DNA from: Okapia johnstoni
Taxonomy: Eukaryota; Chordata; Mammalia; Artiodactyla; Giraffidae
Assembly: GCA_024291935.2 (NCBI GenBank)
Contig: CM044310.1
Coordinates: 114,834,213 to 114,898,212, forward strand
Direction: 5' to 3'
DNA length: 64,000 bases
The notes under the pieces were generated by a model. It worked only from the letters and a program-made list of their open reading frames with translations. It ran no database searches and was not told the origin of the DNA. Numbering within the stretch: the stretch's first letter is position 1; each line of letters opens with the position of its first letter. This document shows positions 61,201 to 62,886 of the stretch, piece by piece. The translations under genes and the position numbers were made by a program.

Positions 61201-62886
61201 GGTGAGAACATAGATAACATTTATTTTAAACATAGTTTTCTCTAGGACTTTTCTTTTTTTGACTATACTGGGTCCTTGTTGCTGCCAGAGGGCTTTCTCT
61301 GGTTGCAGAGAGTGGGGGCTGCTCTCCAGTTGTGGTGCACGGACTGCTCGTTGTGGTGGCTTCTCGAGGGTGTGTGGGTTCAGTAGCTGTGGTGATGGGC
61401 TTAATTGTTCCTCGGTGCGTGCAATCTTCCAGACCTGGGATCAAACACTTGTTCCATGCATTGGCAGGTCAACTCCCCACCACTAGACCACCAGGGAAGT
61501 CGCTATATAGCATTTGTTGAAAGCCCATTCTGCACCCGCTGCTTGAAGACCTTGTTCTCGACTTGATAGACTCATTTGATCCTCATAACAAGGTGTGAGG
61601 TAGGAACCGCTGCGATCCCTGCACTGAGATGCAGAGCAGCGGTGAAGCCGGGATTCAAGCTCATGCCGTCCGGCTTCTGGGCCTGTGCTCTCCACCACTT
61701 GGCAAGCAGGTCTCGGGTGCCCTCCCTAAACGCCGCTCCCGTCCTCAGGGCTTTGCATCAGCCCGGGGCCACTGTCATGCCCTCAGCCTCGCCCCCATGC
61801 ATCCCACTGAGACGCTGCTCCCTGACTTTCTCGCGTGGGATGGAGGTGGTGGGGTGGGCAGGTGGTCTTGAACCCACTGTGTGCAGGGGCTTCTCTGCAT
61901 CCCAGTCCCAACCTCCAGGGCGCCCCCTCCTTCCTGCCTGCCAGGGACAGCTGTTGCTCGCATCTTGTTTCTGTTTGTCCCAGATAGCCAGAGCACTCTG
62001 CATTCTTGGTTGCTGGGCGTGTTTGGAATCTACCCCTTCCCCCTTCTGGAAGCACTTTACCTTTTGCCCCATGTTCACCCCGTGCCCTGCTGTCTTGTCC
62101 CTGCCACTCCCCCTCACTTAACACCGTTCCAGCTTCGGCCAGCTGGCAGTAAAGGCCTGACCACGGCATCCAGCGTCAACCATCTCTTAACAGTGCTGTG
62201 ACCTTCTGTTAACCCCACGAAATGATGACCATTTCCATGGCCAACTAGCATCTCCTAGGCCCTCTGGACGCCCACCCTGGGGTGCCCCGTGCAGGGCCAG
62301 CAGCACTGCCTTCCCCTGGAAGTGTCGATGTGTGTCCCCCCAGGTGACAGAGGCTGTGCTCTCAGATGGGTCAGGATGAATTACTCACTGCCTTTCTCAG
62401 TGGAATATTCGTAAGTAATTATTATTGCCATTTGCCATTGGTGCTTCTCCGAGTTAAGTATTGTTTTAGATATTAGAGGTAAAGCATCTCTTTTAATCCC
62501 CAGGATAAAACAGTTGTTATTTTCATTTTACGTGGGGAACGTAAAGGTCTGAGAGACTAAATGGTCTGCTCAAGGGCACACAGCTGGTAGGGGACAGAGT
62601 GCAGAGACAAGACAGTTACAATCAAAACTGCTTCCTGACGTGGCCAAATAGCCCCGGGGAGCAAAGTCAGCCTCTTTGCGAGAACCACTCTCCACGTTGC
62701 TTTGAGAAGCTCTCGGTTCAGGGGTCTATTCTCTTTTTTCCCTTGTATCCCTTTTTAAGCACTTGAGCTGAACCTTCTTGTTTCCTTCCGCAGGCCCTGT
62801 CTCAGAGGGACCCCCCTCACAACAACTTTTTCTTCTTCGATGGCATGAAGGGGAACGGGATTGTGGAGTGCCTGGGCCCCAAGTGA
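4086..62886 (+). CDS. SAE1: SUMO-activating enzyme subunit 1 (nine exons, complete)
   Basis: SAE1 (AOS1) forms the heterodimeric SUMO E1 with UBA2. The pair uses ATP to adenylate the SUMO C-terminus and passes it to the UBA2 catalytic cysteine and then to UBC9; it acts mainly in the nucleus. The spliced frame is 346 residues, the length I recall for the human protein, with no stop or frameshift. Residues ~15-340 form the ThiF/E1 adenylation fold. Arg21 in the 'YDRQIRLWG' motif is the residue known to reach into the UBA2 ATP site. The Gly-rich loop G43-M-K-G-L-G48 is present, but SAE1 itself carries no catalytic cysteine domain. A basic stretch (TKRAKLD, 194-200) lies in the linker. All introns are GT-AG. 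The start at 4086 has a strong Kozak context and gives the conserved [10 protein letters not shown] terminus. The coding parts are those listed separately; the rest of the span is intron. Confidence 0.97.
4184..4929. other. Start of intron 1, CpG-rich then unique
   Basis: The CpG island fades by about 4560. The rest is unique purine-rich DNA with a T-run at 4718-4738. No antisense first exon (for example of a divergent gene) can be recognised on the minus strand. Confidence 0.6.
4930..5140 (-). repeat. L2 LINE 3' end
   Basis: 'tatttattgagcacctgcc', 'ggcactgagcaggtgaac' and 'gactacattctcatgggg' are the reverse complement of the L2 3' tail. Confidence 0.75.
5145..5410 (-). repeat. CHR-1-type SINE
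   Basis: 'ggccgtgctgggtcttcc', 'gaatcttcccaggatcag' and a terminal 'ccaccagggaaaccc' show an antisense CHR-1 copy. Confidence 0.85.
5411..5472 (-). repeat. Bovine-type L1 3' end fragment
   Basis: A poly(T) run, then 'gttatatagttgctttacag' and 'tgttgtgttag', the complement of the ruminant L1 3' UTR end. Only about 60 bp are present. Confidence 0.6.
5475..6230 (-). repeat. L2 LINE (3' ORF2 and UTR), antisense
   Basis: The minus strand reads as degraded L2: it includes a stretch like '[14 protein letters not shown]' and long open but decayed frames. On the plus strand 'gagcagaggagtaacacga' and 'ctccaaggttttgggccta' match antisense L2. About 0.75 kb, one of the largest L2 pieces here. Confidence 0.75.
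6231..7239. other. Intron 1, no gene seen
   Basis: G/A-rich, low-complexity-like DNA, perhaps more decayed L2. No exon, RNA gene or clear element. Confidence 0.5.
7240..8200 (+). repeat. Old L1 (L1M-type) 3' UTR, interrupted
   Basis: 'ttttctagatgtgatagtag', 'tgtggttatgaaggagaaca' and, after the inserted SINE, 'tatgttggaattttttaatg' are typical L1M 3' UTR wording in sense orientation. A Bov-A2 dimer splits it at 7836-8113. Confidence 0.6.
7836..8113 (+). repeat. Bov-A2 dimeric SINE
   Basis: Two Bov-A units in tandem: 'gagaaggcaatggcacccc' to 'gcgacttcactttcactt', then 'ggagaaggaaatggcaaccc' to a CAG-repeat tail. A perfect 13-bp TSD AAAGCCAACAGGG lies at 7823-7835 and 8114-8126. Confidence 0.95.
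8201..8837. other. Intron 1, mostly unique
   Basis: No exon is recognised. A weak MIR-like stretch is possible around 8440-8545 ('caaggtcacacaccaagtaa'). Confidence 0.45.
8851..8975 (-). repeat. Bov-A monomer SINE
   Basis: Antisense single Bov-A unit with a 'ctgctgct' tail at the left and 'accactgccttctcc' at the right, bounded by a perfect 13-bp TSD TGGGTTTTGACTG at 8838-8850 and 8976-8988. Confidence 0.93.
9030..9190 (+). repeat. MIR SINE
   Basis: 'aacctgggttcagttcctgg' and 'cctcgggtgagtcacacag' fit sense MIR. Confidence 0.6.
9378..9720 (+). repeat. MIR SINE split by a CHR-2
   Basis: 'gagtttgaatccagaacttc', 'cttcagttttctcacttatc' on the left and 'gagatgaagcacgaatagg' through 'taccattattt' on the right make one MIR interrupted at 9515-9635. 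Confidence 0.75.
9515..9635 (+). repeat. CHR-2-type SINE
   Basis: 'ggacttccctggcgggccgg' to an A-run followed by a T-run. A 10-bp TSD TTGAGAAAGA flanks it at 9505-9514 and 9636-9645. Confidence 0.88.
9810..10130 (-). repeat. L2 LINE fragments
   Basis: 'agactgtgggaggagcaggt' and 'aggcagttgaattgagcagg' match antisense L2. 10065-10130 ('atatttatttagaacctac') is an antisense L2 tail. Confidence 0.65.
10135..10292 (+). repeat. BovB LINE 3' end
   Basis: 'ggttggatggcatcatcgac', 'tggcatgctgcagtgcgtgg' and 'agtcagatacgactgaacaa' are the BovB 3' end, severely 5'-truncated. Confidence 0.85.
10725..10927 (-). repeat. CHR-type tRNA-Glu SINE
   Basis: 'ttttaaagtctttattgaat', 'gaatcttagccctcagacca' and 'accaccagggaagtcct' form an antisense copy. 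A perfect 14-bp TSD GAGAGGCATATAAC lies at 10711-10724 and 10928-10941. Confidence 0.92.
10991..11166. repeat. Arm A of an inverted duplication (CHR-2 tail + MIR)
   Basis: Reading 10991-11166 in reverse complement matches 11694-11749 joined to 12520-12644 almost base for base, across the same MIR/CHR-2 junction. A shared junction means duplication, not independent insertions. This arm keeps the uninterrupted 'CTAATAATACTACC' (on its complement), where the other arm carries an LTR. Confidence 0.8.
11200..11693 (-). repeat. MLT1-like MaLR LTR
   Basis: 'gggttagtttcctgttggca', 'ttctggaggtcagaagtttg' and 'tcaaggtgttggcagggct' are antisense MLT1 wording. It sits between the two arms of the inverted duplication. 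No coding capacity. Confidence 0.65.
11694..11749. repeat. Arm B (left part) of the inverted duplication
   Basis: 'ggcattattttgtctg' through 'gtaaaatgaggctaataa' is the inverted counterpart of 11111-11166. It ends exactly at the left edge of the solo LTR. Confidence 0.75.
11750..12519 (-). mobile_element. Ruminant endogenous retroviral solo LTR
   Basis: Bounded by TG...CA and a 4-bp TSD ATAA (11746-11749, 12520-12523), confirmed by the empty site in arm A. The inner text ('gtttattacactggtgagcc', 'caaagttaacccgtgattca', 'attagggtgttcttttagg') looks like a bovine LTR read from the minus strand. Only the LTR is present: no gag, pol or env. A 4-bp TSD suggests a gammaretrovirus-like (class I) element. 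A Bov-tA lies inside. Confidence 0.75.
12205..12420 (+). repeat. Bov-tA SINE inside the LTR
   Basis: 'ctccgcttgtggctcagacg' to 'gcgacttcactttcacttt', with a perfect 10-bp TSD TTTCCATAGA at 12195-12204 and 12421-12430. Confidence 0.94.
12520..12644. repeat. Arm B (right part) of the inverted duplication
   Basis: 'ataatactaccaaccttgca', 'gttaatacacataagttg' and 'aacagtgcttggcattcaaa' mirror arm A with only a few differences, continuing through a T/G-rich junction into CHR-2 sequence. Confidence 0.8.
12592..12723 (-). repeat. CHR-2-type SINE
   Basis: 'gaggcatgtgggatcttag', 'ctctgaccaggaatcaaac' and 'gaactgccagggaagtccc'. Full-length here, while arm A keeps only the 3' half. Confidence 0.85.
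12785..12992 (+). repeat. Bov-tA SINE
   Basis: 'gggcttcctggtagctcagc' to 'aatgactttcactttga'. Somewhat diverged (for example 'agttcatgagtttgcaaag'). Confidence 0.9.
13085..13267 (+). repeat. MIR SINE
   Basis: 'cacctcttggtccctgtttt', 'cctcatgagggttagatgat' and the following segment fit sense MIR. Confidence 0.65.
13390..14000 (-). repeat. L2 LINE, antisense
   Basis: 'cttacactctaatggaggaa', 'aactgagacctgaagaacag', 'attgaagggactgagcaagg' and 'gagtggcatgatctggtg' match L2 read from the minus strand. Confidence 0.6.
14010..14880 (-). repeat. MIR and L2 remnants
   Basis: 14015-14100 ('gctgactatgtgccaggta') and 14650-14880 ('ctccattttacagatgaatg', 'agtggcagagccagaattc') are antisense MIR. 14180-14560 between them is L2-like but weak, with a T-run at 14569-14588. 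Confidence 0.6.
14881..16199. other. Intron 1, mostly unique
   Basis: I find no exon, RNA gene or clear transposon in this 1.3 kb. It is a plausible place to look for conserved non-coding sequence. Confidence 0.5.
16200..16800 (+). repeat. L2 LINE 3' end, sense
   Basis: 'gtgtcctgacagtgcctttg', 'cctggaacatgccacacact', 'cttcagggctttcgcacttg' and 'aagctctgagagggcaggg' are sense L2. It ends about 160 bp before exon 2. Confidence 0.85.
16959..17070 (+). CDS. SAE1: SAE1 coding exon 2 (residues 33-70)
   Basis: Preceded by a pyrimidine-rich acceptor ending CCTTGTAG and closed by CAG|GTGAGA. Encodes [20 protein letters not shown] and the following helix up to MLDHEQ, i.e. the first beta strand and Gly-rich turn of the Rossmann-like E1 fold. 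It ends in phase 0 at codon 70. Confidence 0.97.
17412..17503 (+). repeat. BovB LINE 3' end fragment
   Basis: 'agtgaaggacagagaagcct', 'ggcgtgctgcagtcccctgg' and 'gagtgactgaacaacaaaag'. About 90 bp. Confidence 0.75.
17504..18215. other. Intron 2, unique plus a MIR
   Basis: 18000-18125 reads as sense MIR ('gacttgggctcaagtcccac', 'acatctgtaaaatgaagatg'). Nothing is recognised in the rest. Confidence 0.5.
18216..18312 (+). repeat. CHR-2-type SINE
   Basis: 'gggacttccctggtggtctg', 'ggttaagactctgggtgcag' and 'aactaagatcccacatgct'. Confidence 0.88.
18380..19560 (-). repeat. L2 and MIR remnants, antisense
   Basis: 18380-18900 and 19160-19560 carry antisense L2-like wording ('cacgaagggccctctggtaa', 'cattgaagagcttcagatgg'). 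18950-19150 is antisense MIR ('tccctattttacacataaga', 'caaggtcacagtagtaagtg'). Confidence 0.55.
19561..20542. other. Intron 2, little recognisable
   Basis: Possible MIR at 19600-19700 and an A-rich run at 20395-20415. No gene seen. Confidence 0.45.
20543..20655 (+). repeat. CHR-2-type SINE, diverged
   Basis: 'cttccctagcagaccagtag', 'ccaatgcagggagttcaatc' and 'agctaagatcccacatgctc', with an A-rich tail. It ends about 110 bp before exon 3. Confidence 0.75.
20765..20938 (+). CDS. SAE1: SAE1 coding exon 3 (residues 71-128)
   Basis: The acceptor CCTTCCCAG follows an A-run; the donor is GCT|GTAAGT. Encodes [10 protein letters not shown] through FFTQFDA, with the conserved GRNRAEA segment that aligns with the E1 ATP/SUMO-handling region. 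58 codons, phase 0 at both ends. Confidence 0.97.
21083..21160. mobile_element. Mariner-type MITE hairpin
   Basis: The 78-bp element starts 'ttgggtgggccaaaaagttg' and ends 'cacctttttgggcaaccca'. The arms are near-perfect inverted repeats (about 32 of 37 positions by eye) and a TA precedes the left end, as mariner requires. The stem resembles that of the ruminant miR-2284/2285 family (from memory). It lies in SAE1 intron 3, so it would be transcribed with the gene. Confidence 0.8.
21161..23194. other. Intron 3, remainder
   Basis: About 2 kb without a clear transposon or exon, running directly into the exon 4 acceptor. Unusually repeat-poor for this window and a candidate for conserved intronic sequence. 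Confidence 0.45.
23195..23337 (+). CDS. SAE1: SAE1 coding exon 4 (residues 129-176)
   Basis: Acceptor TTCTGCAG, donor AGA|GTAAGT. Encodes [10 protein letters not shown] through GEHEFV and two bases of Glu176. Contains the [13 protein letters not shown] core strand typical of AOS1-type E1 halves. The cysteines at 130, 133 and 134 are structural, not the E1 thioester cysteine, which is in UBA2. Confidence 0.97.
23396..23550 (+). repeat. BovB LINE 3' end
   Basis: 'ttagatagcatcaccgactc', 'aatttgagcaaactgtggga' and 'gcctggtgtgctgcagtcca'. 5'-truncated. The BovB at 25461 carries the same segment in opposite orientation across exon 5. Confidence 0.88.
23688..23914 (+). mobile_element. hAT-Charlie-type non-autonomous DNA transposon
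   Basis: Starts 'cagggggtccccatcaccc' and contains 'ttaggaaccaggccgcacag' and 'gattgtcttccgcggaactg'. A perfect 8-bp TSD CTCTAGAG (23680-23687, 23915-23922) fits the hAT nTnnnnAn target rule. Orientation was assigned by eye. Confidence 0.85.
24670..24870 (-). repeat. MIR SINE
   Basis: 'cagtgtgctaagcaattgg', 'gttattattcccacatagtg' and 'gggatttgagcccagatcag', antisense MIR, about 80 bp upstream of exon 5. Confidence 0.7.
24951..25050 (+). CDS. SAE1: SAE1 coding exon 5 (residues 176-209)
   Basis: Acceptor CATCCTCTAG, donor AAG|GTATGT. Encodes a charged linker with [13 protein letters not shown] and the basic TKRAKLD. Ser185 and Lys198, which I recall as modification sites in human SAE1, are present. 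A bovine-type L1 3' tail begins within about 10 bp after the donor. Confidence 0.96.
25059..25121 (+). repeat. Bovine-type L1 3' end, abutting the exon 5 donor
   Basis: 'gctgattcactttgctgtac' and 'aaactaacacaacattgtac' are the sense ruminant L1 3' end. It begins about 8 nt after the first intron base. Confidence 0.75.
25122..25256 (-). repeat. Bov-tA SINE, 5'-truncated
   Basis: A GTT-repeat tail with a short internal duplication ('ttttagttg' twice), then 'ctgccaggctcctctgtcca'. The tRNA-like head is missing. Confidence 0.8.
25461..26540 (-). mobile_element. BovB (RTE-clade) LINE, 5'-truncated
   Basis: The minus strand holds the end of a reverse transcriptase: a 79-codon frame at 26358-26122 with the catalytic box YVDD followed by [11 protein letters not shown], then a frame at 26078-25836 with [20 protein letters not shown], then the BovB 3' UTR. 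The frames are out of register with each other, so it is dead. BovB is known for horizontal transfer between squamates and ruminants. Confidence 0.93.
26541..27515. other. Intron 5, no gene seen
   Basis: No exon or clear transposon is recognised. An AT-rich stretch is at 26870-26990, including 'tatatatacgtatttttt'. Confidence 0.45.
27516..27545. repeat. CTTT-rich microsatellite
   Basis: 'ttctttcttcctttctttct' and flanks, a short impure (CTTT)n. Confidence 0.8.
27546..28925. other. Intron 5, unique DNA
   Basis: 1.4 kb without recognised repeats, moderately GC-rich at 27750-28330 with scattered CpGs. No exon with SAE1-like sequence. Possible regulatory DNA, unproven. Confidence 0.45.
28930..29070 (-). 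repeat. MIR SINE
   Basis: 'actgtgtaccaggcactaca', 'cccagagaagttaagggacc' and 'gagatcacacagctgtgtca', antisense MIR. Confidence 0.8.
29079..29270 (+). repeat. Bov-tA SINE
   Basis: 'gggcttccctggtggctcag' through 'caggcatgactgaggctc'. Confidence 0.93.
29900..29970 (+). repeat. L2 LINE 3' tail
   Basis: 'ttgttcacagctgtgttcct' then 'ggacatgtttgttcaatgg'. Confidence 0.6.
30459..30485. repeat. (GT)n microsatellite
   Basis: About 13 uninterrupted GT units after 'cttatct'. Confidence 0.95.
30486..31042. other. Intron 5, no gene seen
   Basis: No exon or clear transposon. Confidence 0.4.
31043..31215 (+). mobile_element. MER5A-like hAT-Charlie element
   Basis: 'ccattatggcagccaccagc', the 'aaattaaaattaataaaa' core and 'tcactagccacatttcac' match MER5A-type sequence. 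Ancient mammalian. Confidence 0.7.
31793..31930 (+). repeat. CHR-2-type SINE
   Basis: 'gtacttccctggtggtccgt', 'ttgatccctggttgggaaac' and 'aagatcccacatgctgtgcg', with an A-rich tail. Confidence 0.88.
31931..32570. other. Intron 5, AT-rich
   Basis: Contains a (TA)n-like stretch at 32096-32109 and a short antisense L1-3'-like piece at 32200-32240 ('tttatttattgagttatagt'). No gene seen. Confidence 0.45.
32582..32855 (+). repeat. Bov-A2 dimeric SINE
   Basis: Two Bov-A units with a CAG-rich tail. An 11-bp TSD AGACTCTCAGA lies at 32571-32581 and 32856-32866. Confidence 0.94.
32867..34795. other. Intron 5, mostly unique
   Basis: 1.9 kb in which I recognise no exon, RNA gene or transposon. Confidence 0.4.
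34796..34828. repeat. Short (TG)n followed by a G-run
   Basis: 'tgtgtgtgtgtgtgtt' then nine G. Confidence 0.85.
34829..36640. other. Intron 5, mostly unique, AT-rich
   Basis: 1.8 kb without a recognised exon or transposon; a purine/pyrimidine-alternating TG/CA stretch is at 35812-35836. Confidence 0.4.
36641..36835 (+). repeat. Bov-tA SINE 43 bp upstream of exon 6
   Basis: 'gggcttccctttggctctgt' to 'tgagcgactttcact'. A probable 7-bp TSD ATTTTAT (36634-36640, 36836-36842). The exon 6 T-tract starts about 20 bp beyond. Confidence 0.9.
36879..36984 (+). CDS. SAE1: SAE1 coding exon 6 (residues 210-245)
   Basis: A long T tract precedes the acceptor TTTAACAG; the donor is AAG|GTGAGC. Encodes [15 protein letters not shown] and the MTPDYFLLQ end, leaving one base of codon 245. 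106 nt, so skipping would shift the frame. A Bov-tA ends about 43 bp upstream. Confidence 0.96.
37416..37533 (-). repeat. CHR-2-type SINE
   Basis: 'gtgggatcttggttccctga', 'ccagggatcgcacccttgcc' and 'ccaggaaagtccc', with GCACTTTA on both sides as a likely TSD. Confidence 0.85.
37534..38287. other. Intron 6, no gene seen
   Basis: MIR-like wording at 37590-37720 ('cacagacaagagctgaggca'). The rest is unrecognised. Confidence 0.4.
38288..38502 (-). repeat. Bov-tA SINE
   Basis: 'agtcgctcagtcgtgtccgc' to 'cacctgggaagccc'. An imperfect TSD built on AGAGGACAC (38276-38284, 38503-38511). Opposite orientation to the Bov-tA before exon 6. Confidence 0.92.
38503..39480. other. Intron 6, no gene seen
   Basis: MIR-like fragments are possible at 38600-38790 and 39010-39170. 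No exon. Confidence 0.4.
39495..39770 (-). repeat. CHR-1-type SINE
   Basis: 'ggctgcatttggtcttcatt', 'ttctcttgttgcagagcatg' and 'accaccagggaaatcc'. The TSD ATGTGTRTAGTTTT is at 39481-39494 and 39771-39784. Confidence 0.9.
39791..40003 (-). repeat. Bov-tA SINE
   Basis: 'gagtcgcttagtcatgtctg' to 'gagccatcagggaagtg'. A 13-bp TSD GTAGTTTTGTAAT at 39777-39789 and 40004-40016. Confidence 0.93.
40017..40676. other. Intron 6, no gene seen
   Basis: Contains a C-rich 'cacccaccccaccccacccg' stretch near 40381-40400. No exon. Confidence 0.4.
40688..40965 (+). repeat. Bov-A2 dimeric SINE
   Basis: 'gagaaggcaatggcacccc' to 'gcgacttagcagcagcagt'. An 11-bp TSD AAGCTTCTGGA at 40677-40687 and 40966-40976. Confidence 0.95.
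40977..42724. other. Intron 6, mostly unique
   Basis: 42110-42480 has weak antisense L2-like wording ('ggagcacctgccatgcacca', 'gagctggattttaaagaata'). No exon or RNA gene. Confidence 0.4.
42725..42852 (-). repeat. Bov-A monomer SINE
   Basis: 'agtcgcttcagtcgtgtccg' to 'atttccttctccaatgcat'. Confidence 0.9.
43156..43187 (-). repeat. Bov-tA head fragment
   Basis: 'atctgagccaccagggaagc' plus 'cct' only: the tRNA-like head of an antisense copy without its body. Confidence 0.6.
43266..43476 (-). repeat. Bov-tA SINE
   Basis: 'gtcgctcagttgtgtccgac' to 'gagccacctaaggaagccc'. Confidence 0.92.
43571..43740 (-). repeat. CHR-type tRNA SINE
   Basis: 'ccagatcttagttgtggcat', 'tctagttccctgaccaaaga' and 'accaccaggaaagtccc'. 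Confidence 0.85.
43820..44860 (+). repeat. Old L1 (L1M-type) 3' UTR
   Basis: 'ataaaataactcatgaacct', 'aaatggcctgtactcttcaa', 'cagattaaaggaggatgaag' and 'taattttcagttttgataac' follow the L1M 3' UTR order in sense orientation over about 1 kb. Confidence 0.65.
45040..45150 (+). repeat. MIR SINE
   Basis: 'ttggccttgagcaagtccct' and 'tgttttctcataggaatggg'. Confidence 0.7.
45151..46065. other. Intron 6, no gene seen
   Basis: Unique, with a T-run near 45750-45775. No exon. Confidence 0.4.
46066..46260 (-). repeat. Bovine-type L1 3' UTR
   Basis: 'tttacaatgttgtgttagtt', 'gtgtacaacaaagtgactca' and 'tgctatacagtaggtccttg', antisense, about 195 bp. Confidence 0.85.
46262..46560 (-). repeat. Two MIR fragments
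   Basis: 'atctcattttcacagacgga' with 'agtcatttgtccagtgtcac', and 'ttgcagatgggaaactgagg', both antisense. Confidence 0.7.
46561..47080. other. Intron 6, no gene seen
   Basis: Moderately GC-rich unique DNA ending in a T-run at about 47086-47105. Confidence 0.4.
47120..47230 (+). repeat. CHR-2-type SINE
   Basis: 'agacttccctggtggttggg', 'tttgatccctggttgggaaa' and an A-rich tail. Confidence 0.88.
47640..47920 (-). repeat. L1 ORF2 remnant with a Bov-A insert
   Basis: 'gatagctgaataatactccg' and 'gattgtttccagattgtctg' are antisense L1-like. 47703-47829 inside is an antisense Bov-A unit ('gttgctcagtcgtgtccaac' to 'gccatttcctactcca'). Confidence 0.65.
47921..48806. other. Intron 6, unique
   Basis: Unique, moderately GC-rich, with no recognised exon or transposon; bounded on the right by the T-run at 48807. 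Confidence 0.4.
48807..48838. repeat. Poly(T) tract
   Basis: More than 20 T in a row with one C. No recognisable SINE body is attached. Confidence 0.9.
49040..49970. repeat. Scattered L2 and MIR remnants
   Basis: 49045-49165 antisense L2-like ('ccctgtgctgggcattcagt'), 49470-49560 antisense MIR ('gattcccattttacggagga'), 49895-49955 sense L2 tail ('tatgtatttattgaatgaac'). Confidence 0.5.
49971..51560. other. Intron 6, no gene seen
   Basis: 50350-50800 is AT-rich. 51050-51240 is GC-rich with about ten CpGs but has no exon signal I can support. An A-run is at 50994-51004. Confidence 0.4.
51565..51720 (+). repeat. MIR SINE
   Basis: 'cagtctctgaacttcagttt', 'cttcacctgtgaagggggag' and 'ggtgcctggcatggagtagg'. 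Confidence 0.8.
51721..53870. other. Intron 6, 2.1 kb of mostly unique DNA
   Basis: No transposon recognised. Several short open frames near 51790-52030 and 53030-53380 look like chance, being GC-rich and lacking domain signatures. Confidence 0.4.
53872..54868 (-). mobile_element. Bovine-type L1 LINE, 5'-truncated, next to exon 7
   Basis: Antisense from the 3' UTR ('gatttagtgttgtgttaatt') through the ORF2 end ('ggctattgtgaatagtgctg', 'ttgatttgcatttctctgtt', 'ttttcaaatattttctttt'). About 1 kb, with internal T-runs at 54482-54502 and 54616-54632. It stops some 40 bp before exon 7. No intact ORF2. Confidence 0.9.
54852..54864 (+). promoter_or_regulatory. SAE1: Possible cryptic 3' splice site at the L1 edge
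   Basis: The pyrimidine tract ATTTTCTTTTCAG ends at 54864. Its use would extend exon 7 by exactly 45 nt (54865-54909) in frame with no stop, inserting 15 residues ([15 protein letters not shown]) before VLLKF. Unproven. Confidence 0.4.
54910..55054 (+). CDS. SAE1: SAE1 coding exon 7 (residues 245-293)
   Basis: Acceptor CTTCCTTTTCCAG with a branch-like TTTTAAC 20-25 nt upstream; the donor CAG|GTTGGT has T at +3. Encodes [17 protein letters not shown] through LLPEDFV plus two bases of Arg293. An antisense L1 ends about 40 bp before the exon and offers an in-frame alternative AG at 54863-54864. Confidence 0.95.
55186..55346. repeat. Compound (AC)n / CTGAGGCCC minisatellite
   Basis: Two (CA)n blocks (55186-55255, with one 'cc' break, and 55270-55294) are interleaved with three copies of CTGAGGCCC-containing units (55256, about 55303 and about 55328), the last two preceded by CCACCCC. 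Confidence 0.95.
55740..56090 (-). repeat. Two MIR SINEs
   Basis: 'taccgggcactgtggtagct', 'gatcccattttataggagag' and 'gaggttacacagctaataat'; then 'ttaactgaggctcagaaaga' in a second copy. Confidence 0.75.
56091..56990. other. Intron 7, unique with a CpG-rich patch
   Basis: 56690-56880 is CpG-rich and carries an AGATAAGG (GATA-type) motif at 56767-56774. No exon is recognised. Confidence 0.4.
57000..57700 (-). repeat. Old L1 3' UTR remnants
   Basis: 57430-57690 ('ataaattataccattttagc', 'cagatcagtggcgttaagtc', 'atctcgatgaatttgaccgt') is the antisense L1M 3' end. 57000-57420 is weaker L1-like sequence. Confidence 0.65.
57970..58605 (-). repeat. L1 ORF2 fragment, antisense
   Basis: 'ttgttaaatttattcttaaa', 'gatgtatagaaatagactga' and 'gtgatagcagacatccttgt' match L1 ORF2 read from the minus strand. 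Confidence 0.75.
58606..59883. other. End of intron 7
   Basis: T- and A-runs at 58604-58617, 58691-58703 and 59638-59651. Weak sense L1-like wording at 58900-59080. No exon before exon 8. Confidence 0.4.
59884..59953 (+). CDS. SAE1: SAE1 coding exon 8 (residues 293-316)
   Basis: Acceptor TCTCTTTTAG, donor AAG|GTAAAA. Encodes [20 protein letters not shown] and IVK, the conserved C-terminal helix of the adenylation fold shared by E1 subunits. 70 nt. Confidence 0.97.
59954..61246. other. Intron 8, first part
   Basis: Possible L2/MIR pieces at 60150-60370 ('tggagtgcctactttgtgct'). The rest is unrecognised. No exon. Confidence 0.4.
61247..61501 (-). repeat. CHR-1-type SINE
   Basis: 'gactatactgggtccttgtt', 'ggttgcagagagtgggggct' and 'agaccaccagggaagtc'. 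Confidence 0.88.
61510..61700 (-). repeat. MIR SINE
   Basis: 'tcatttgatcctcataacaa' and 'agccgggattcaagctcatg', antisense. Confidence 0.75.
61701..62439. other. Intron 8, GC-rich unique DNA
   Basis: Open frames on both strands reflect GC content. No domain signature, no exon. Confidence 0.4.
62440..62615 (-). repeat. MIR SINE
   Basis: 'taatccccaggataaaacag', 'ttttcattttacgtggggaa' and 'caagggcacacagctggtag'. It ends about 180 bp before exon 9. Confidence 0.8.
62794..62886 (+). CDS. SAE1: SAE1 coding exon 9, C-terminus (residues 317-346)
   Basis: Acceptor CCTTCCGCAG. Encodes [20 protein letters not shown] and the [11 protein letters not shown] end, then TGA at 62884-62886. The FFFFDG strand and CLGPK terminus are diagnostic of vertebrate SAE1. 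Confidence 0.97.
   Translation, partial: ALSQRDPPHNNFFFFDGMKGNGIVECLGPK

Noticed and set aside
61576..62121. 181-codon open frame on the plus strand in intron 8
   Set aside because: It starts inside a MIR and continues through GC-rich DNA that is open on both strands. No conserved motif.
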